Shown here: positions 25,974 through 35,677 of the stretch, piece after piece
How positions within the stretch are numbered: the stretch's first letter is position 1
How the letters are laid out: every line of letters starts with the position of its first letter
Assembly (NCBI GenBank): GCA_964540535.1
Contig: CAZIMO010000004.1
Coordinates: 1 to 64,000 of the forward strand
DNA length: 64,000 nucleotides
Direction: 5' to 3'
DNA from: Fimenecus sp964540535
GTDB lineage: Bacteria; Bacillota; Clostridia; Oscillospirales; Acutalibacteraceae
The notes under the pieces: model-generated
What the model was told of the DNA's origin: nothing
The model's input: the letters and a program-made list of their open reading frames with translations, nothing else
Database searches by the model: none
Translations under genes and position numbers: made by a program

Positions 25974-27194
25974 ATGAAAAACCTCAAAAAAGTTCTTGCG
26001 GTTGTAATGGTTATCGCTCTTATCGCAACACTTTTTGCTGCTTGCGGTAAAGGCGACGAAAAAGACCCTACTCCCAGCGAGAAAACACTGAAGGTTGGCT
26101 TCATCTTCCTTCACGACGAACAGTCAACTTATGACAAAAACTTCATGGACGCTGCCAAAGCTGCTTGTGAAGAAATGGGCGTTGAGTATGTACAGAAAAC
26201 TCAGATTACTGAGTCAAGAGACTGCTATGATGCCGCTGTTGAACTCATTGAAGTTGACGGATGCGACATTATTTTTGCAGACAGCTTCGGCCACGAATCA
26301 TTCCTTTTAGACGCTGCTAAAAAGTATCCTAATGTTCAGTTCTGCCACGCAACAGGTACTCAGGCACATACTGCCGGCGTTGCAAATTTCCACAATGCAT
26401 TTGCTTCAATTTATGAAGGCAGATACCTTGCCGGTGTTGCAGCAGGTCTTAAACTCAATGAAATGATTGAAGCAGGTAAAATCACTGCTGAAAAAGCAAA
26501 AATGGGCTATGTAGGCGCATTCACATACGCTGAAGTTATCTCCGGTTACACATCATTCTATCTCGGCGCAAAATCTGTTTGCCCTTCAGTTACAATGGAT
26601 GTTAAATTCACAGGTTCTTGGTATAACGAACAGCTTGAAAAGGAAGCAGCGCAGGCTCTTATCAACGGCGGCTGTGTACTTATCAGCCAGCACGCTGACT
26701 CAATGGGCGCTCCCACAGCTTGCGAAAAAGCAGGTGTTCCCAATGTTTCTTACAACGGCTCAACAGTTGCTGCTTGCCCCAACACATTTATTGTTTCTTC
26801 AAGAATTGACTGGACACCATATTACAAATATATGATTGAATGTGTTAAGAACGGTAAAGAAATTGATGCTGACTGGATCGGCACAATCGCAACTGGCTCT
26901 GTTGTTCTTTCAGATGTAAATGAAGCAGCCGCTGCAGAAGGTACTGTTGCTAAACTTGAAGAAGTTAAAGCAAAGCTTCAAGACGGTTCTTTAAATGTAT
27001 TTGATTGCTCAACATTTACTGTAGGCGGACAGGCATTAACATCTTACATGGCAGATGTAAATACTGACGAAAAATTTGAAAAAGATACAGAAGCTGTTGA
27101 AAACGGCGTATTCTTTGAATCAAAGCACCGTTCAGCTCCTTACTTTGATGTAGAAATTGACGGTATCACTCTTCTTGACAGAAATTACGGCTAA
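25974..27194 (+). CDS. BMP family nucleoside-binding lipoprotein
   Basis: A 406-residue basic-membrane-protein (BMP/PnrA-like) binding lipoprotein for purine or other nucleosides. The signal peptide ends at LIATLFAACG, with lipidation at Cys. The mature region follows the periplasmic-binding type I fold, with DIIFADSFGHESF and AGRYLAGVAAG-like segments (EGRYLAGVAAG). Codon use is markedly richer than its neighbours, typical of a highly expressed gene. It is followed by two hairpins and then its ATPase and permeases. Confidence 0.93.
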   Translation: MKNLKKVLAVVMVIALIATLFAACGKGDEKDPTPSEKTLKVGFIFLHDEQSTYDKNFMDAAKAACEEMGVEYVQKTQITESRDCYDAAVELIEVDGCDIIFADSFGHESFLLDAAKKYPNVQFCHATGTQAHTAGVANFHNAFASIYEGRYLAGVAAGLKLNEMIEAGKITAEKAKMGYVGAFTYAEVISGYTSFYLGAKSVCPSVTMDVKFTGSWYNEQLEKEAAQALINGGCVLISQHADSMGAPTACEKAGVPNVSYNGSTVAACPNTFIVSSRIDWTPYYKYMIECVKNGKEIDADWIGTIATGSVVLSDVNEAAAAEGTVAKLEEVKAKLQDGSLNVFDCSTFTVGGQALTSYMADVNTDEKFEKDTEAVENGVFFESKHRSAPYFDVEIDGITLLDRNYG

Positions 27195-27203
27195 TATTTT
27201 AAA

Positions 27204-27282
27204 AGTCTAAGGCGGGTAAACCCGTCTTAGACTGAATTTTCAAGAAACCTCTATGCGCTTTTGGATAGGGGTTTCTTGAAAA
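27204..27282 (+). terminator. Two consecutive hairpins between binding protein and ATPase genes
   Basis: First stem AGTCTAAG...CTTAGACT (27204-27233). Second stem TTTTCAAGAAACC...GGTTTCTTGAAAA (27237-27282). These may partly end transcription or protect the upstream mRNA, giving more binding protein than transporter. Confidence 0.7.
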
Positions 27283-27305
27283 TTTAACAGAACGGAGGTT
27301 TATTC

Positions 27306-28853
27306 TTGGATAAGCAACCTGCTATTGAATTAAAAAACATTACCAAAAGATTCGGCACAAAAGTTATAGCAAATAAAAACGTAAATCTTACCGCATACCA
27401 TGGTGAGATTCTATCTGTTTTAGGCGAAAACGGTAGCGGAAAAACCACTCTTATGAATATGATCTCGGGAATTTATTTTCCGGACGAAGGTCAGATTTTC
27501 ATTAACGGTGAAGAAGCTATTATCGCCTCACCTAAAGACGCTTTTTCTTATAAAATCGGAATGATTCATCAGCATTTTAAACTGATTGATGTTTTCAGTG
27601 CTGCTGAAAATATTGTACTCGGAATTGATGAGGGTAAATACGATTTAAAGAAATCAAAATCAGACATTCAAAAAATCAGCCAGCAATACGGTTTTGACAT
27701 AAATCTTGATAAAAAGATTTACACTATGTCTGTTTCTGAAAAGCAAACTGTTGAAATTATCAAAGTTTTATACCGCGGTGCAGATATTCTTATTCTTGAT
27801 GAACCGACTGCTGTTCTTACTCCTCAAGAAACAGAAAAATTATTCAATATACTTCGCCGTATGCGTGATAACGGTAAATGTATCATCATTATTACACATA
27901 AACTGCATGAAGTTTTATCGCTTTCTGACAGAGTTTCAGTTCTGCGCAAGGGCGAATACATAGGAACAGTAAACACCGCCGAGACAAGTGAAAGCGAACT
28001 CACCGAAATGATGGTCGGTAAAAAGGTTGATCTTAATATTTTGCGAGATGAGCCGAAAAATCCGAAAGACAGACTTGTTGTCAATAGTATAACCTGTGTT
28101 GACAGAATGGGAGCAACAATTCTGGATAATGTATCATTTACAGCCAAAAGCGGTGAAATTCTCGGAATTGCAGGAATTGCAGGTTCAGGTCAAAAAGAAC
28201 TGCTTGAGTCTATTGCAGGACTTCAGCGTCTTGAATACGGAGACATTTTTTATTTTGACCCGAAAACAGCAAAAAAAGTAAGTTTAAGAGATAAAACTCC
28301 CGTTCAAATAAGAAATATGGGCGTCCGCCTTTCGTTTGTTCCCGAGGACAGACTTGGAATGGGACTTGTCGGCAATATGGACATTGTTGACAATATGATG
28401 TTGAGAAGTTACTCTAAAGGTCATTCAATTTTTCTGAAAAGAAAAAGACCTAAAGACCTTGCAATGAAGATAATCAATGACTTGGAGGTTGTAACACCGA
28501 GTGCAAGCACTCCTGTTCGCCGTCTTTCAGGCGGTAATGTACAAAAGGTTCTTGTCGGCCGTGAAATCGCATCTTCACCTACGGTTCTTATGGTTGCTTA
28601 CCCCGTAAGAGGTCTTGACATAAACTCATCATATATGATTTACAATCTTTTGAATAAACAAAAGGAACAGGGCGTTGCCGTCATATTTGTCGGCGAGGAT
28701 CTTGATGTTTTAATTGAACTTTGTGATAAAATCATGGTTATAGGTTCGGGAAAAATCACAGGAATTGTTGAAGGTCGAACTACCACAAAAGAAGAAATCG
28801 GACTTTTAATGACAAAGTCTGAAAAATCGGGAAAGGAGAATGATAATGACTGA
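27306..28853 (+). CDS. Nucleoside ABC importer ATPase (NupO/YufO type)
   Basis: A 515-residue duplicated ATPase of the RbsA/YufO class. The first domain has Walker A GENGSGKTT, the LDEPTAVLTPQE Walker B region and switch THKLHE. The second has a degenerate Walker A (GIAGSGQKE), usual in this class, and signature LSGGNVQKVLVGREI. Its Walker B reads LMVAYPVRGLD, where EPTRGLD or QPTRGLD is normal. The TTG start at 27306 has GGAGG 8 bases upstream. It overlaps the first permease frame. Confidence 0.94.
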   Translation: MDKQPAIELKNITKRFGTKVIANKNVNLTAYHGEILSVLGENGSGKTTLMNMISGIYFPDEGQIFINGEEAIIASPKDAFSYKIGMIHQHFKLIDVFSAAENIVLGIDEGKYDLKKSKSDIQKISQQYGFDINLDKKIYTMSVSEKQTVEIIKVLYRGADILILDEPTAVLTPQETEKLFNILRRMRDNGKCIIIITHKLHEVLSLSDRVSVLRKGEYIGTVNTAETSESELTEMMVGKKVDLNILRDEPKNPKDRLVVNSITCVDRMGATILDNVSFTAKSGEILGIAGIAGSGQKELLESIAGLQRLEYGDIFYFDPKTAKKVSLRDKTPVQIRNMGVRLSFVPEDRLGMGLVGNMDIVDNMMLRSYSKGHSIFLKRKRPKDLAMKIINDLEVVTPSASTPVRRLSGGNVQKVLVGREIASSPTVLMVAYPVRGLDINSSYMIYNLLNKQKEQGVAVIFVGEDLDVLIELCDKIMVIGSGKITGIVEGRTTTKEEIGLLMTKSEKSGKENDND

Positions 28854-29964
28854 TAAATCAACTCTTAAAACAGGTCATGAACCTCTTATTCATGTTGTTA
28901 AACGTGATGATATGGCTAATTGGCAAGCATGGTTAATCAGAATTTCAACAATTTTGATTTCTCTTTTACTCATAGGTTTCGTTTCAATGACAATTACAAA
29001 TAAGAGCTTCGGCGAAACATACCAAGTAATGTTTACAGGTGTTTTCGGCAGATTGCTTGAAGGAAACACAACGATGCTTTGGAAATATCTTCAAGAAATT
29101 GCAATTCTTCTTTCTCTTTCTCTTGCACTGACGCCTGCTTTCAAAATGAAATTTTGGAACTGCGGCGCAGAAGGACAAGCCCTTATAGGCGGTCTTGCCA
29201 CAATGTTTTGTATGATTGAATTCGGTAACAAGCTTTCAAACGGTATGCTGATTGCTGTTATTGTAATTTCAAGTATCGTTGCAGGTGCTGTTTGGGGGCT
29301 TATTCCTGCTGTTTTTAAGGCGCTATTTAACACTAACGAAACATTGTTCACTCTTATGATGAACTATATTGCAACTCAAATCATTGCATATTATGTTTAT
29401 TTAGAGGGCGGCGGTTCAAATGTAATTCAGCCTGTTTCGGCAGGTAATTTTCCGTCGGTAGGCAATAACGATTATTTTATCAATATTTTAGTTGTTGCGA
29501 TAATTACCGTTTTGATGTATGTTTACCTTAAATTCAGTAAACAAGGATATGAGATTTCAGTTGTTGGTGAAAGCCAGAATACCGCGAGATATATAGGAAT
29601 AAATGTTAAAAAAGTTATCATTAGAACTATGGCTATTTCGGGTGCGTTGTGCGGTGTAACAGGTATGCTTCTTGTTGCAGGTAAAGACCACAGCATAAAC
29701 ACAAATCTTGTCAACGGACAGGGCTTTACGGCGATTTTGATGTCTTGGCTCGGTCAGTTTAATCCTTTTATAATGGTTATTATGACCGCAATTATTGTAT
29801 TTTTAAGATTGGGCGTTGCAAAAATTGCCGACGCATCATTCCTTAATTCATCTCTCGCCGATATTGTTGTAGGTGTTGTTATACTTTTACTTGTCGGCTG
29901 TGAATTCTTTGTTCATTACTCAATTAAATTTCGTCACAAGAACAAAAAGGAGGTAAAAGCATGA
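28846..29964 (+). CDS. Nucleoside ABC importer permease 1 (YufP type)
   Basis: A 372-residue permease of the BPD_transp_2 family with eight or more helices and a charged N-terminal tail. KMKFWNCGAEGQALIGG is the conserved block of YufP-like proteins. ATG 28846 has GGAG at proper spacing, unlike the ATG at 28840. It overlaps the next permease (ATGA) and pairs with it to form the channel. Confidence 0.93.
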   Translation: MTDKSTLKTGHEPLIHVVKRDDMANWQAWLIRISTILISLLLIGFVSMTITNKSFGETYQVMFTGVFGRLLEGNTTMLWKYLQEIAILLSLSLALTPAFKMKFWNCGAEGQALIGGLATMFCMIEFGNKLSNGMLIAVIVISSIVAGAVWGLIPAVFKALFNTNETLFTLMMNYIATQIIAYYVYLEGGGSNVIQPVSAGNFPSVGNNDYFINILVVAIITVLMYVYLKFSKQGYEISVVGESQNTARYIGINVKKVIIRTMAISGALCGVTGMLLVAGKDHSINTNLVNGQGFTAILMSWLGQFNPFIMVIMTAIIVFLRLGVAKIADASFLNSSLADIVVGVVILLLVGCEFFVHYSIKFRHKNKKEVKA

Positions 29965-30950
29965 TTATTCAATTTATTTGTCGTGCAATTCTCCTCGGCA
30001 CTCCCCTGCTTTTCGGTTCAACAGGTGAAATTGTAACAGAAAAATCAGGTCATTTAAACCTCGGTATCCCCGGAGTTATGTACGTGGGTGCAATCAGTGG
30101 TGTTGTAGGCTCATTCTTCTATGAGAATGCGTGCGGAAACGATATAAGCCGTATGAACGGATTTTTAGCGGTTATAATTCCTCTCATCTGTTCAATAATA
30201 GGTTCAACTATTATGGGGTTGATTTACAGCTTTCTCACTGTTACACTCCGTGCAAATCAAAATGTTACAGGTCTTGCCATAACAACACTTGGTATTGGAT
30301 TGGGTAACTTTCTTGGTGCTTCGCTTATAAATATTACTAAAAGCGAACTTCCCTCAATCTCTCTTACAAAAACCAGCAGTTTCTTTTCTGCAAAGTTACC
30401 CTTTGCAGATGATTTAGGCTGGGCTGGAGAATTACTGTTTTCACACGATTTTCTTACTTATGTTGCAATTGTTATTGCTTTGATAACAGCTTTCTTGCTT
30501 AACCGCACAAGAGTAGGTCTTAATCTTCGCTCTGTCGGTGAAAATCCTGCAACCGCAGATGCCGCAGGAATTAATGTCATTAAATATAAATATATTGCAA
30601 CATGTATCGGAAGTGCAATTGCAGGACTTGGCGGACTTCAGTATGTTATGGCATACGCAAGCGGTGTTTGGTCAAACAACGCATTCGGCGACAGAGGTTG
30701 GATGGCTATCGCACTTGTTATTTTTGCTCTTTGGAAACCGTCGTTTGCAATATTCGGTTCATTCCTTTTCGGTGCGCTTTGTAATGCAAATAACTACATT
30801 CAAGGCCTTGGAACCGAAACACAGGAACTCTTTAAAATGCTTCCTTATGTTGTAACAATTATAGTTCTTATTATTACAAGTATGCGTAAAAAGAGAGAGC
30901 ACTTACCTCCACAATCACTCGGTCTTACATATTTCAGAGAAGAAAGATAA
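29961..30950 (+). CDS. Nucleoside ABC importer permease 2 (YufQ type)
   Basis: A 329-residue permease of the same family. The N-terminal GSTGEIVTEKSGHLNLGIPGVMYVGA block and the GENPATADAAGINV loop are characteristic. It closes the operon of binding protein, ATPase and two permeases, dedicated to nucleoside uptake that can feed the deo operon and xpt. Confidence 0.94.
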   Translation: MIIQFICRAILLGTPLLFGSTGEIVTEKSGHLNLGIPGVMYVGAISGVVGSFFYENACGNDISRMNGFLAVIIPLICSIIGSTIMGLIYSFLTVTLRANQNVTGLAITTLGIGLGNFLGASLINITKSELPSISLTKTSSFFSAKLPFADDLGWAGELLFSHDFLTYVAIVIALITAFLLNRTRVGLNLRSVGENPATADAAGINVIKYKYIATCIGSAIAGLGGLQYVMAYASGVWSNNAFGDRGWMAIALVIFALWKPSFAIFGSFLFGALCNANNYIQGLGTETQELFKMLPYVVTIIVLIITSMRKKREHLPPQSLGLTYFREER

Positions 30951-30988
30951 TAAATAATAAATAATAAAAAATATAATTGGTGTTAAAT

Positions 30989-32383
30989 ATGGAAAACAAG
31001 TTTGATGTAATAATCATAGGAGCCGGACCTTCGGGTATTTTCTGCGCTTATGAGCTTTTAGCTAAAAAGCCGGATATAAACATTCTTATGGTTGAAAAAG
31101 GACGTTCAATTGAAAAAAGAATGTGTCCTAAACGCAAAACTAAAAAGTGTGTTGGATGTCAGCCCTGCTCAATAACCACAGGTTTTGCAGGCGCAGGCGC
31201 ATTTTCTGACGGTAAGCTTTCGCTTTCACCGGATGTTGGCGGTCATTTACCTGAGATTCTCGGTTATGAAAAAACTATGGAGCTTTTAAAAGAAGCTGAC
31301 AGTGTTTATCTTGATTTCGGAGCTGACACCAACGTATACGGCGTTGATAAGCAAAAAGAAATTGAAGAAATCCGCAGAAAAGCCATTAACGCAAACCTAA
31401 AGCTTATTGAATGCCCCATACGCCATCTCGGCACTGAAGAGGGTTATAAAATTTACGGCAGACTTCAGCATCATCTTGAAGAAAAAGGCTGTAATATTAT
31501 TTTTAACACTATGGTTGAAGATATTATTATTGAAAATAATCAGGTTAAAGGAATTATTGCAGGCGGTCAAACATATTATTCAGATAAAATTGTTGCGGCA
31601 GTCGGCCGTGAGGGCGCAGAATGGTTAAGCCATATCTGTAAAGACCACAATATTGAAACACAAGTCGGCACAGTTGATGTCGGCGTGCGTGTTGAGGTTC
31701 GTGATGAGGTTATGAAATTCCTCAACGAAAATCTTTATGAAGCAAAGCTTGTTTATTATTCGCAGACTTTTGACGACAAAGTTCGTACTTTCTGCTCTAA
31801 TCCTTCAGGAGAAGTTGCAACCGAATACTACGACAACGGTCTTGCAGTTGTAAACGGTCACGCATATAAATCTGCCGAATACAAGACAAATAACACAAAC
31901 TTTGCGCTTCTTGTATCTAAAAACTTTACAAAGCCATTTAAATCGCCTATAGAATACGGCAAACACATAGCACAGTTAAGCAATATGCTTTGCGACGGAA
32001 AAATTCTTGTGCAAACCTACGGTGATTTTAAGCGCGGAAGAAGAACAACTGCTGAAAGACTTTGCAGAAACAATCTTATTCCTACACTTAAAGACGCGGT
32101 TCCCGGTGATTTATCGCTTGTTTTTCCGCACAGAATTATGGTTGATATTGAAGAAATGCTTGAGGCGCTGGATAAAGTTACTCCAGGTATTGCAAGTGAT
32201 GAAACGCTTCTTTACGGCGTTGAGGTTAAATTCTATTCAAACAAAGTTGTGGTTGACACAAACTTTGAAACAAGTGTTAAAGGACTTCATGCTATCGGCG
32301 ACGGAGCTTCTGTTACACGGGGACTTATGCAGGCTTCTTCAAACGGTATAAGCGTTGCAAGAAGTATTCTGGAATCAATTTAA
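30989..32383 (+). CDS. FAD-dependent dehydrogenase (COG2509-like)
   Basis: A 464-residue predicted flavoprotein. The N-terminal VIIIGAGPSGIFCAYEL is the dinucleotide-binding fold. It is followed by a Cys cluster (RMCPKRKTKKCVGCQPCS) and the AGAGAFSDGKL block of the uncharacterised FAD-dependent dehydrogenase group. The C-terminal LHAIGDGASVTRGLMQAS closes the FAD site. Substrate unknown. ATG 30989 is used, since the longer frame begins at a TTG without a ribosome site. It ends at a clear terminator. Confidence 0.85.
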   Translation: MENKFDVIIIGAGPSGIFCAYELLAKKPDINILMVEKGRSIEKRMCPKRKTKKCVGCQPCSITTGFAGAGAFSDGKLSLSPDVGGHLPEILGYEKTMELLKEADSVYLDFGADTNVYGVDKQKEIEEIRRKAINANLKLIECPIRHLGTEEGYKIYGRLQHHLEEKGCNIIFNTMVEDIIIENNQVKGIIAGGQTYYSDKIVAAVGREGAEWLSHICKDHNIETQVGTVDVGVRVEVRDEVMKFLNENLYEAKLVYYSQTFDDKVRTFCSNPSGEVATEYYDNGLAVVNGHAYKSAEYKTNNTNFALLVSKNFTKPFKSPIEYGKHIAQLSNMLCDGKILVQTYGDFKRGRRTTAERLCRNNLIPTLKDAVPGDLSLVFPHRIMVDIEEMLEALDKVTPGIASDETLLYGVEVKFYSNKVVVDTNFETSVKGLHAIGDGASVTRGLMQASSNGISVARSILESI

Positions 32384-32389
32384 AAAATA

Positions 32390-32418
32390 AAAGGACTGAT
32401 ATTCAGTCCTTTCTTTTT
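32390..32418 (+). terminator. Intrinsic terminator
   Basis: AAAGGACTG-ATATT-CAGTCCTTT followed by CTTTTT. Confidence 0.9.
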
Positions 32419-32428
32419 GGGTGACACT

Positions 32429-33772
32429 ATGGTACGGGATATGACACAGGGAAATCCTGCTAAAATACTCATAAAATTTACAATACCAATGCTTATCAGC
32501 GTATGCTTTCAGCAGTTATATAATATTGCTGACAGTATTATTGCAGGTAAAATTTTGGGCGGTGACGCTCTTGCTGCAATCGGTATTTCATACACTGTTA
32601 CAATGATTTATATGGCAATAGCAAACGGATCAAATATTGGTTGTTGCGTTGTTATTTCACAGTTATTTGGCAACAAGAAATTCGGTAAAATGAAAACCTG
32701 TATCAGCACATCGCTGATTTCTTTTGTTACTTTAAGCGCTGTTCTTGCTGTTTTTGGATGGATGTTTTCAAATACGTTGCTTATAGCTCTTCACACTCCC
32801 GAAAAATTGCTTGTTGATTCAGGAGCGTATCTTAATATTTATACTTTCGGTTTAGTATTTCTGTTTCTTTACAATATTTGCAACGGAATTTTCACCGCAC
32901 TCGGCGATTCAAAAACTCCGCTGTATTTCTTGATATTATCCTCTGTATTCAATGTTATTCTTGATTACATACTTGTGAAGTTTACTTCACTCGGTGTTTC
33001 CGGTGTTGCGTGGGCTACATTTTTAGCACAGGGATTTGCGTCTTTATTATCACTCGCCTGTCTGATCTACAGAATTCGCAAAATCACACGCGAAAAGGTT
33101 TCTTTATTCTCTTTTGATATGCTTAAAAAGATACTTTTTGTTGCAGTTCCGAGTGTTTTACAGCAGAGCTTTGTATCTGTCGGCAATATTTTCATTCAAG
33201 GTCTTGTAAACACATTCGGCGATATTATTGTTGCAGGATTTTCTGCGGCAGGAAAGCTCAACACATTTACAATCACCACGTTGACTGCATTGGGCAACAG
33301 TATGTCAAGCTATACAGCGCAGAATGTGGGTGCCGGCAAAACTGACAGGATAAAAAAAGGTGTTAAATACCTGTATCTCATATCATTTTTAATTACCATT
33401 CCGCTGTTTATTCTGTTTTTCTTATTCCCGGAGCTTATGATGAAAATTTTTGTCAATGATAATGACATTGAAATTATAAATTCAGGAATAGAATTTCTTA
33501 AAACCGTATCGCCGTTCTACTTATTTATATCAATTAAACTTATAATTGACGGCGTGCTTCGCGGAAGCGGCGCTATGAAAATGTTTATGGTTTCAACTTT
33601 CTCTGACTTACTTTTGAGAGTTGTTTTATGCTATACTCTTACTCCGTTTTTCAATGAAAGCGGAATTTGGTACTCATGGCCGGCTGGTTGGTTATTAGCA
33701 ACAGCAATATCCTGTATATTCTATTTTACAGGCACATGGAAAAAGAATATAAATAATTTAGCTACAAAATAA
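32429..33772 (+). CDS. MATE family efflux transporter
   Basis: A 447-residue, 12-helix cation-coupled exporter. The start DMTQGNPAKILIKFTIPMLI and the FQQLYNIADSIIAG motif are typical of the NorM/DinF-like MATE group of Firmicutes. ATG 32429 follows GGGTGA; the TTG at 32417 would fall in the terminator tail. Substrates cannot be predicted. It is immediately followed by an ABC-F gene. Confidence 0.93.
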   Translation: MVRDMTQGNPAKILIKFTIPMLISVCFQQLYNIADSIIAGKILGGDALAAIGISYTVTMIYMAIANGSNIGCCVVISQLFGNKKFGKMKTCISTSLISFVTLSAVLAVFGWMFSNTLLIALHTPEKLLVDSGAYLNIYTFGLVFLFLYNICNGIFTALGDSKTPLYFLILSSVFNVILDYILVKFTSLGVSGVAWATFLAQGFASLLSLACLIYRIRKITREKVSLFSFDMLKKILFVAVPSVLQQSFVSVGNIFIQGLVNTFGDIIVAGFSAAGKLNTFTITTLTALGNSMSSYTAQNVGAGKTDRIKKGVKYLYLISFLITIPLFILFFLFPELMMKIFVNDNDIEIINSGIEFLKTVSPFYLFISIKLIIDGVLRGSGAMKMFMVSTFSDLLLRVVLCYTLTPFFNESGIWYSWPAGWLLATAISCIFYFTGTWKKNINNLATK

Positions 33773-33782
33773 AGGAAAAATT

Positions 33783-35675
33783 ATGCTTATCTCACTCAAC
33801 AATATCAATAAAGATTTTCTTGACAAAAGCATATTAAAAAATGTAAATCTCACTATTAACGATAAAGACAGAATAGGTCTTTTAGGTATTAACGGTGTCG
33901 GCAAAACTACCCTTCTTAATATTATTTCCGGTAATATTGAATATGACGAGGGCACAATTGCGGCAAAAGCAGGCTTGCGTATAGGATATTTAAAGCAAAA
34001 TGAGGCTTTGAATACATCAAATACCTTAAAAGAAGAAATTCAAAATTCTTTACAATTGGTTTTTGATACAAGAAAACAGCTTGAAAAGATTTCTAAAATG
34101 ATGTCTGTATCAAGTGCAAATGAATATGAAACGCTTTCTTCTGAATATGAACGGCTTACGAATATTTATGACGCTGCTGACGGATACAATGCCGAAGTAC
34201 GCATAAATACCGTTTTAAACGGAATGGGATTTGGAAATTTTGATATGAACACATCGGTTGCTGTACTTTCGGGCGGGGAAAAGACCCGTTTTGCACTCGC
34301 AAAAATTCTTGTTGAAAATCCGAATCTGCTTATTCTTGATGAACCTACCAACCATTTGGACTTTGAAATGCTTAATTGGCTGGAAAGCTATCTTTCACAG
34401 TATAAAGGCGCTGTTTTAATTGTATCTCACGACAGATATTTCTTGAATGCAGTGGCATCTGATATTTGTGAAATTGAGAATGGCGAGCTTGTCAGATATA
34501 AGGGTGGTTATTCCTCTTTTCTTCAGCAAAAAGAAGAACGGATTAAAACACTCACTAAAGAATATGAAAAGCAACAGCGTGAAATTGAGGAATTGCGTGA
34601 ATATGTTCGCAAAAATCTTGCAAAATCAAGCAGTACAAACAGCGTAGGTTCCCGTGTTAAGGCACTTGAAAAAATGGAAATTGCTCAAAAGCCTAACTCT
34701 ACAGTTAAGGATTTGCACATAGCTTTTCCCTTTGATATTGAGCCGCATAAAATCATTCTTGAATGTAAAGGTTTAAAGGTAAGTGTCGGCAAAAACGACA
34801 GTAAGCGCATACTGTTCCAAAATCTTGATTTAGAAATTTCACGTGGTGAAAAAGTTGCTTTTATCGGTAAAAACGGCATAGGAAAATCTTCATTTTTAAA
34901 GGCTATTCTTAAAAAAATACCATATGAAGGTTCGGTGCGTTGGGGAGGAAATGTAAAAATTTCATACTTTGACCAAGAATTAGCTTCACTTGACCTTAAT
35001 ATGACAGTTATTGAGGCTGTTCACCGAAAATTCCCTACAAAGACTGAATATGAAATTCGCAGTATGCTTGCTCGTTTTCTTATTGAAGATGAAGATGTAT
35101 TTAAACGGATATGCGAAATGAGCGGTGCTAACCGTGCCAAAGTTGCTTTATGTATATTAGTTTTTGAACGCTCAAATGTGCTTGTTTTAGATGAGCCTAC
35201 AAATCACCTTGATTACAAGGCAAAAGAAGCTTTAGACACTGCTTTGAGCCAATATGAGGGTACTTTAATTATGGTTTCTCACGACAGATATTTGCTTAAC
35301 TCTGTACCCGATAAAATAATAGAGATGAAATCTGATGAGGTAATAATATATAAAGGAAATTATGATTATTATAAAGAGCATATTGAGACTGAGATAAAAG
35401 AAAAATCTGCTAAATCCAAGCCTTTAAGCGACAATGCAAATCAATATAATGAGCAAAGAAAAAACAAAGCACAGGATAGAAAACGCCGTGCCAAGCTTAT
35501 GAATACCGAAAAGGAAATGGATTTGTTGCAGAGCGAGATTGACAGTCTTAAAGCTCTTATTGATGACCCGGATATTTCAAGCGATTATACACGGCTTTCA
35601 GAAATTCTTAAAGAAATTAAATCAAAGGAAGAATCTCTTAAAGAGCTTGAAAATTTATGGCTTGAATTAGCATAA
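33783..35675 (+). CDS. ABC-F family ATPase (ribosome-associated type)
   Basis: A 630-residue soluble protein with two ATPase domains and no membrane segments. Domain 1 has GINGVGKTT, LSGGEKTRFALAKIL and LDEPTNHLD. Domain 2 has GKNGIGKSS and LDEPTNHLDYK, but its signature reads MSGANRAKVALCIL rather than LSGGE. A charged inter-domain linker (about 240-300) and a C-terminal coiled coil match the Uup/YdiF type. ABC-F proteins act on ribosomes, some giving antibiotic resistance. Which kind this is cannot be told from sequence alone. Confidence 0.93.
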   Translation: MLISLNNINKDFLDKSILKNVNLTINDKDRIGLLGINGVGKTTLLNIISGNIEYDEGTIAAKAGLRIGYLKQNEALNTSNTLKEEIQNSLQLVFDTRKQLEKISKMMSVSSANEYETLSSEYERLTNIYDAADGYNAEVRINTVLNGMGFGNFDMNTSVAVLSGGEKTRFALAKILVENPNLLILDEPTNHLDFEMLNWLESYLSQYKGAVLIVSHDRYFLNAVASDICEIENGELVRYKGGYSSFLQQKEERIKTLTKEYEKQQREIEELREYVRKNLAKSSSTNSVGSRVKALEKMEIAQKPNSTVKDLHIAFPFDIEPHKIILECKGLKVSVGKNDSKRILFQNLDLEISRGEKVAFIGKNGIGKSSFLKAILKKIPYEGSVRWGGNVKISYFDQELASLDLNMTVIEAVHRKFPTKTEYEIRSMLARFLIEDEDVFKRICEMSGANRAKVALCILVFERSNVLVLDEPTNHLDYKAKEALDTALSQYEGTLIMVSHDRYLLNSVPDKIIEMKSDEVIIYKGNYDYYKEHIETEIKEKSAKSKPLSDNANQYNEQRKNKAQDRKRRAKLMNTEKEMDLLQSEIDSLKALIDDPDISSDYTRLSEILKEIKSKEESLKELENLWLELA

Positions 35676-35677
35676 TA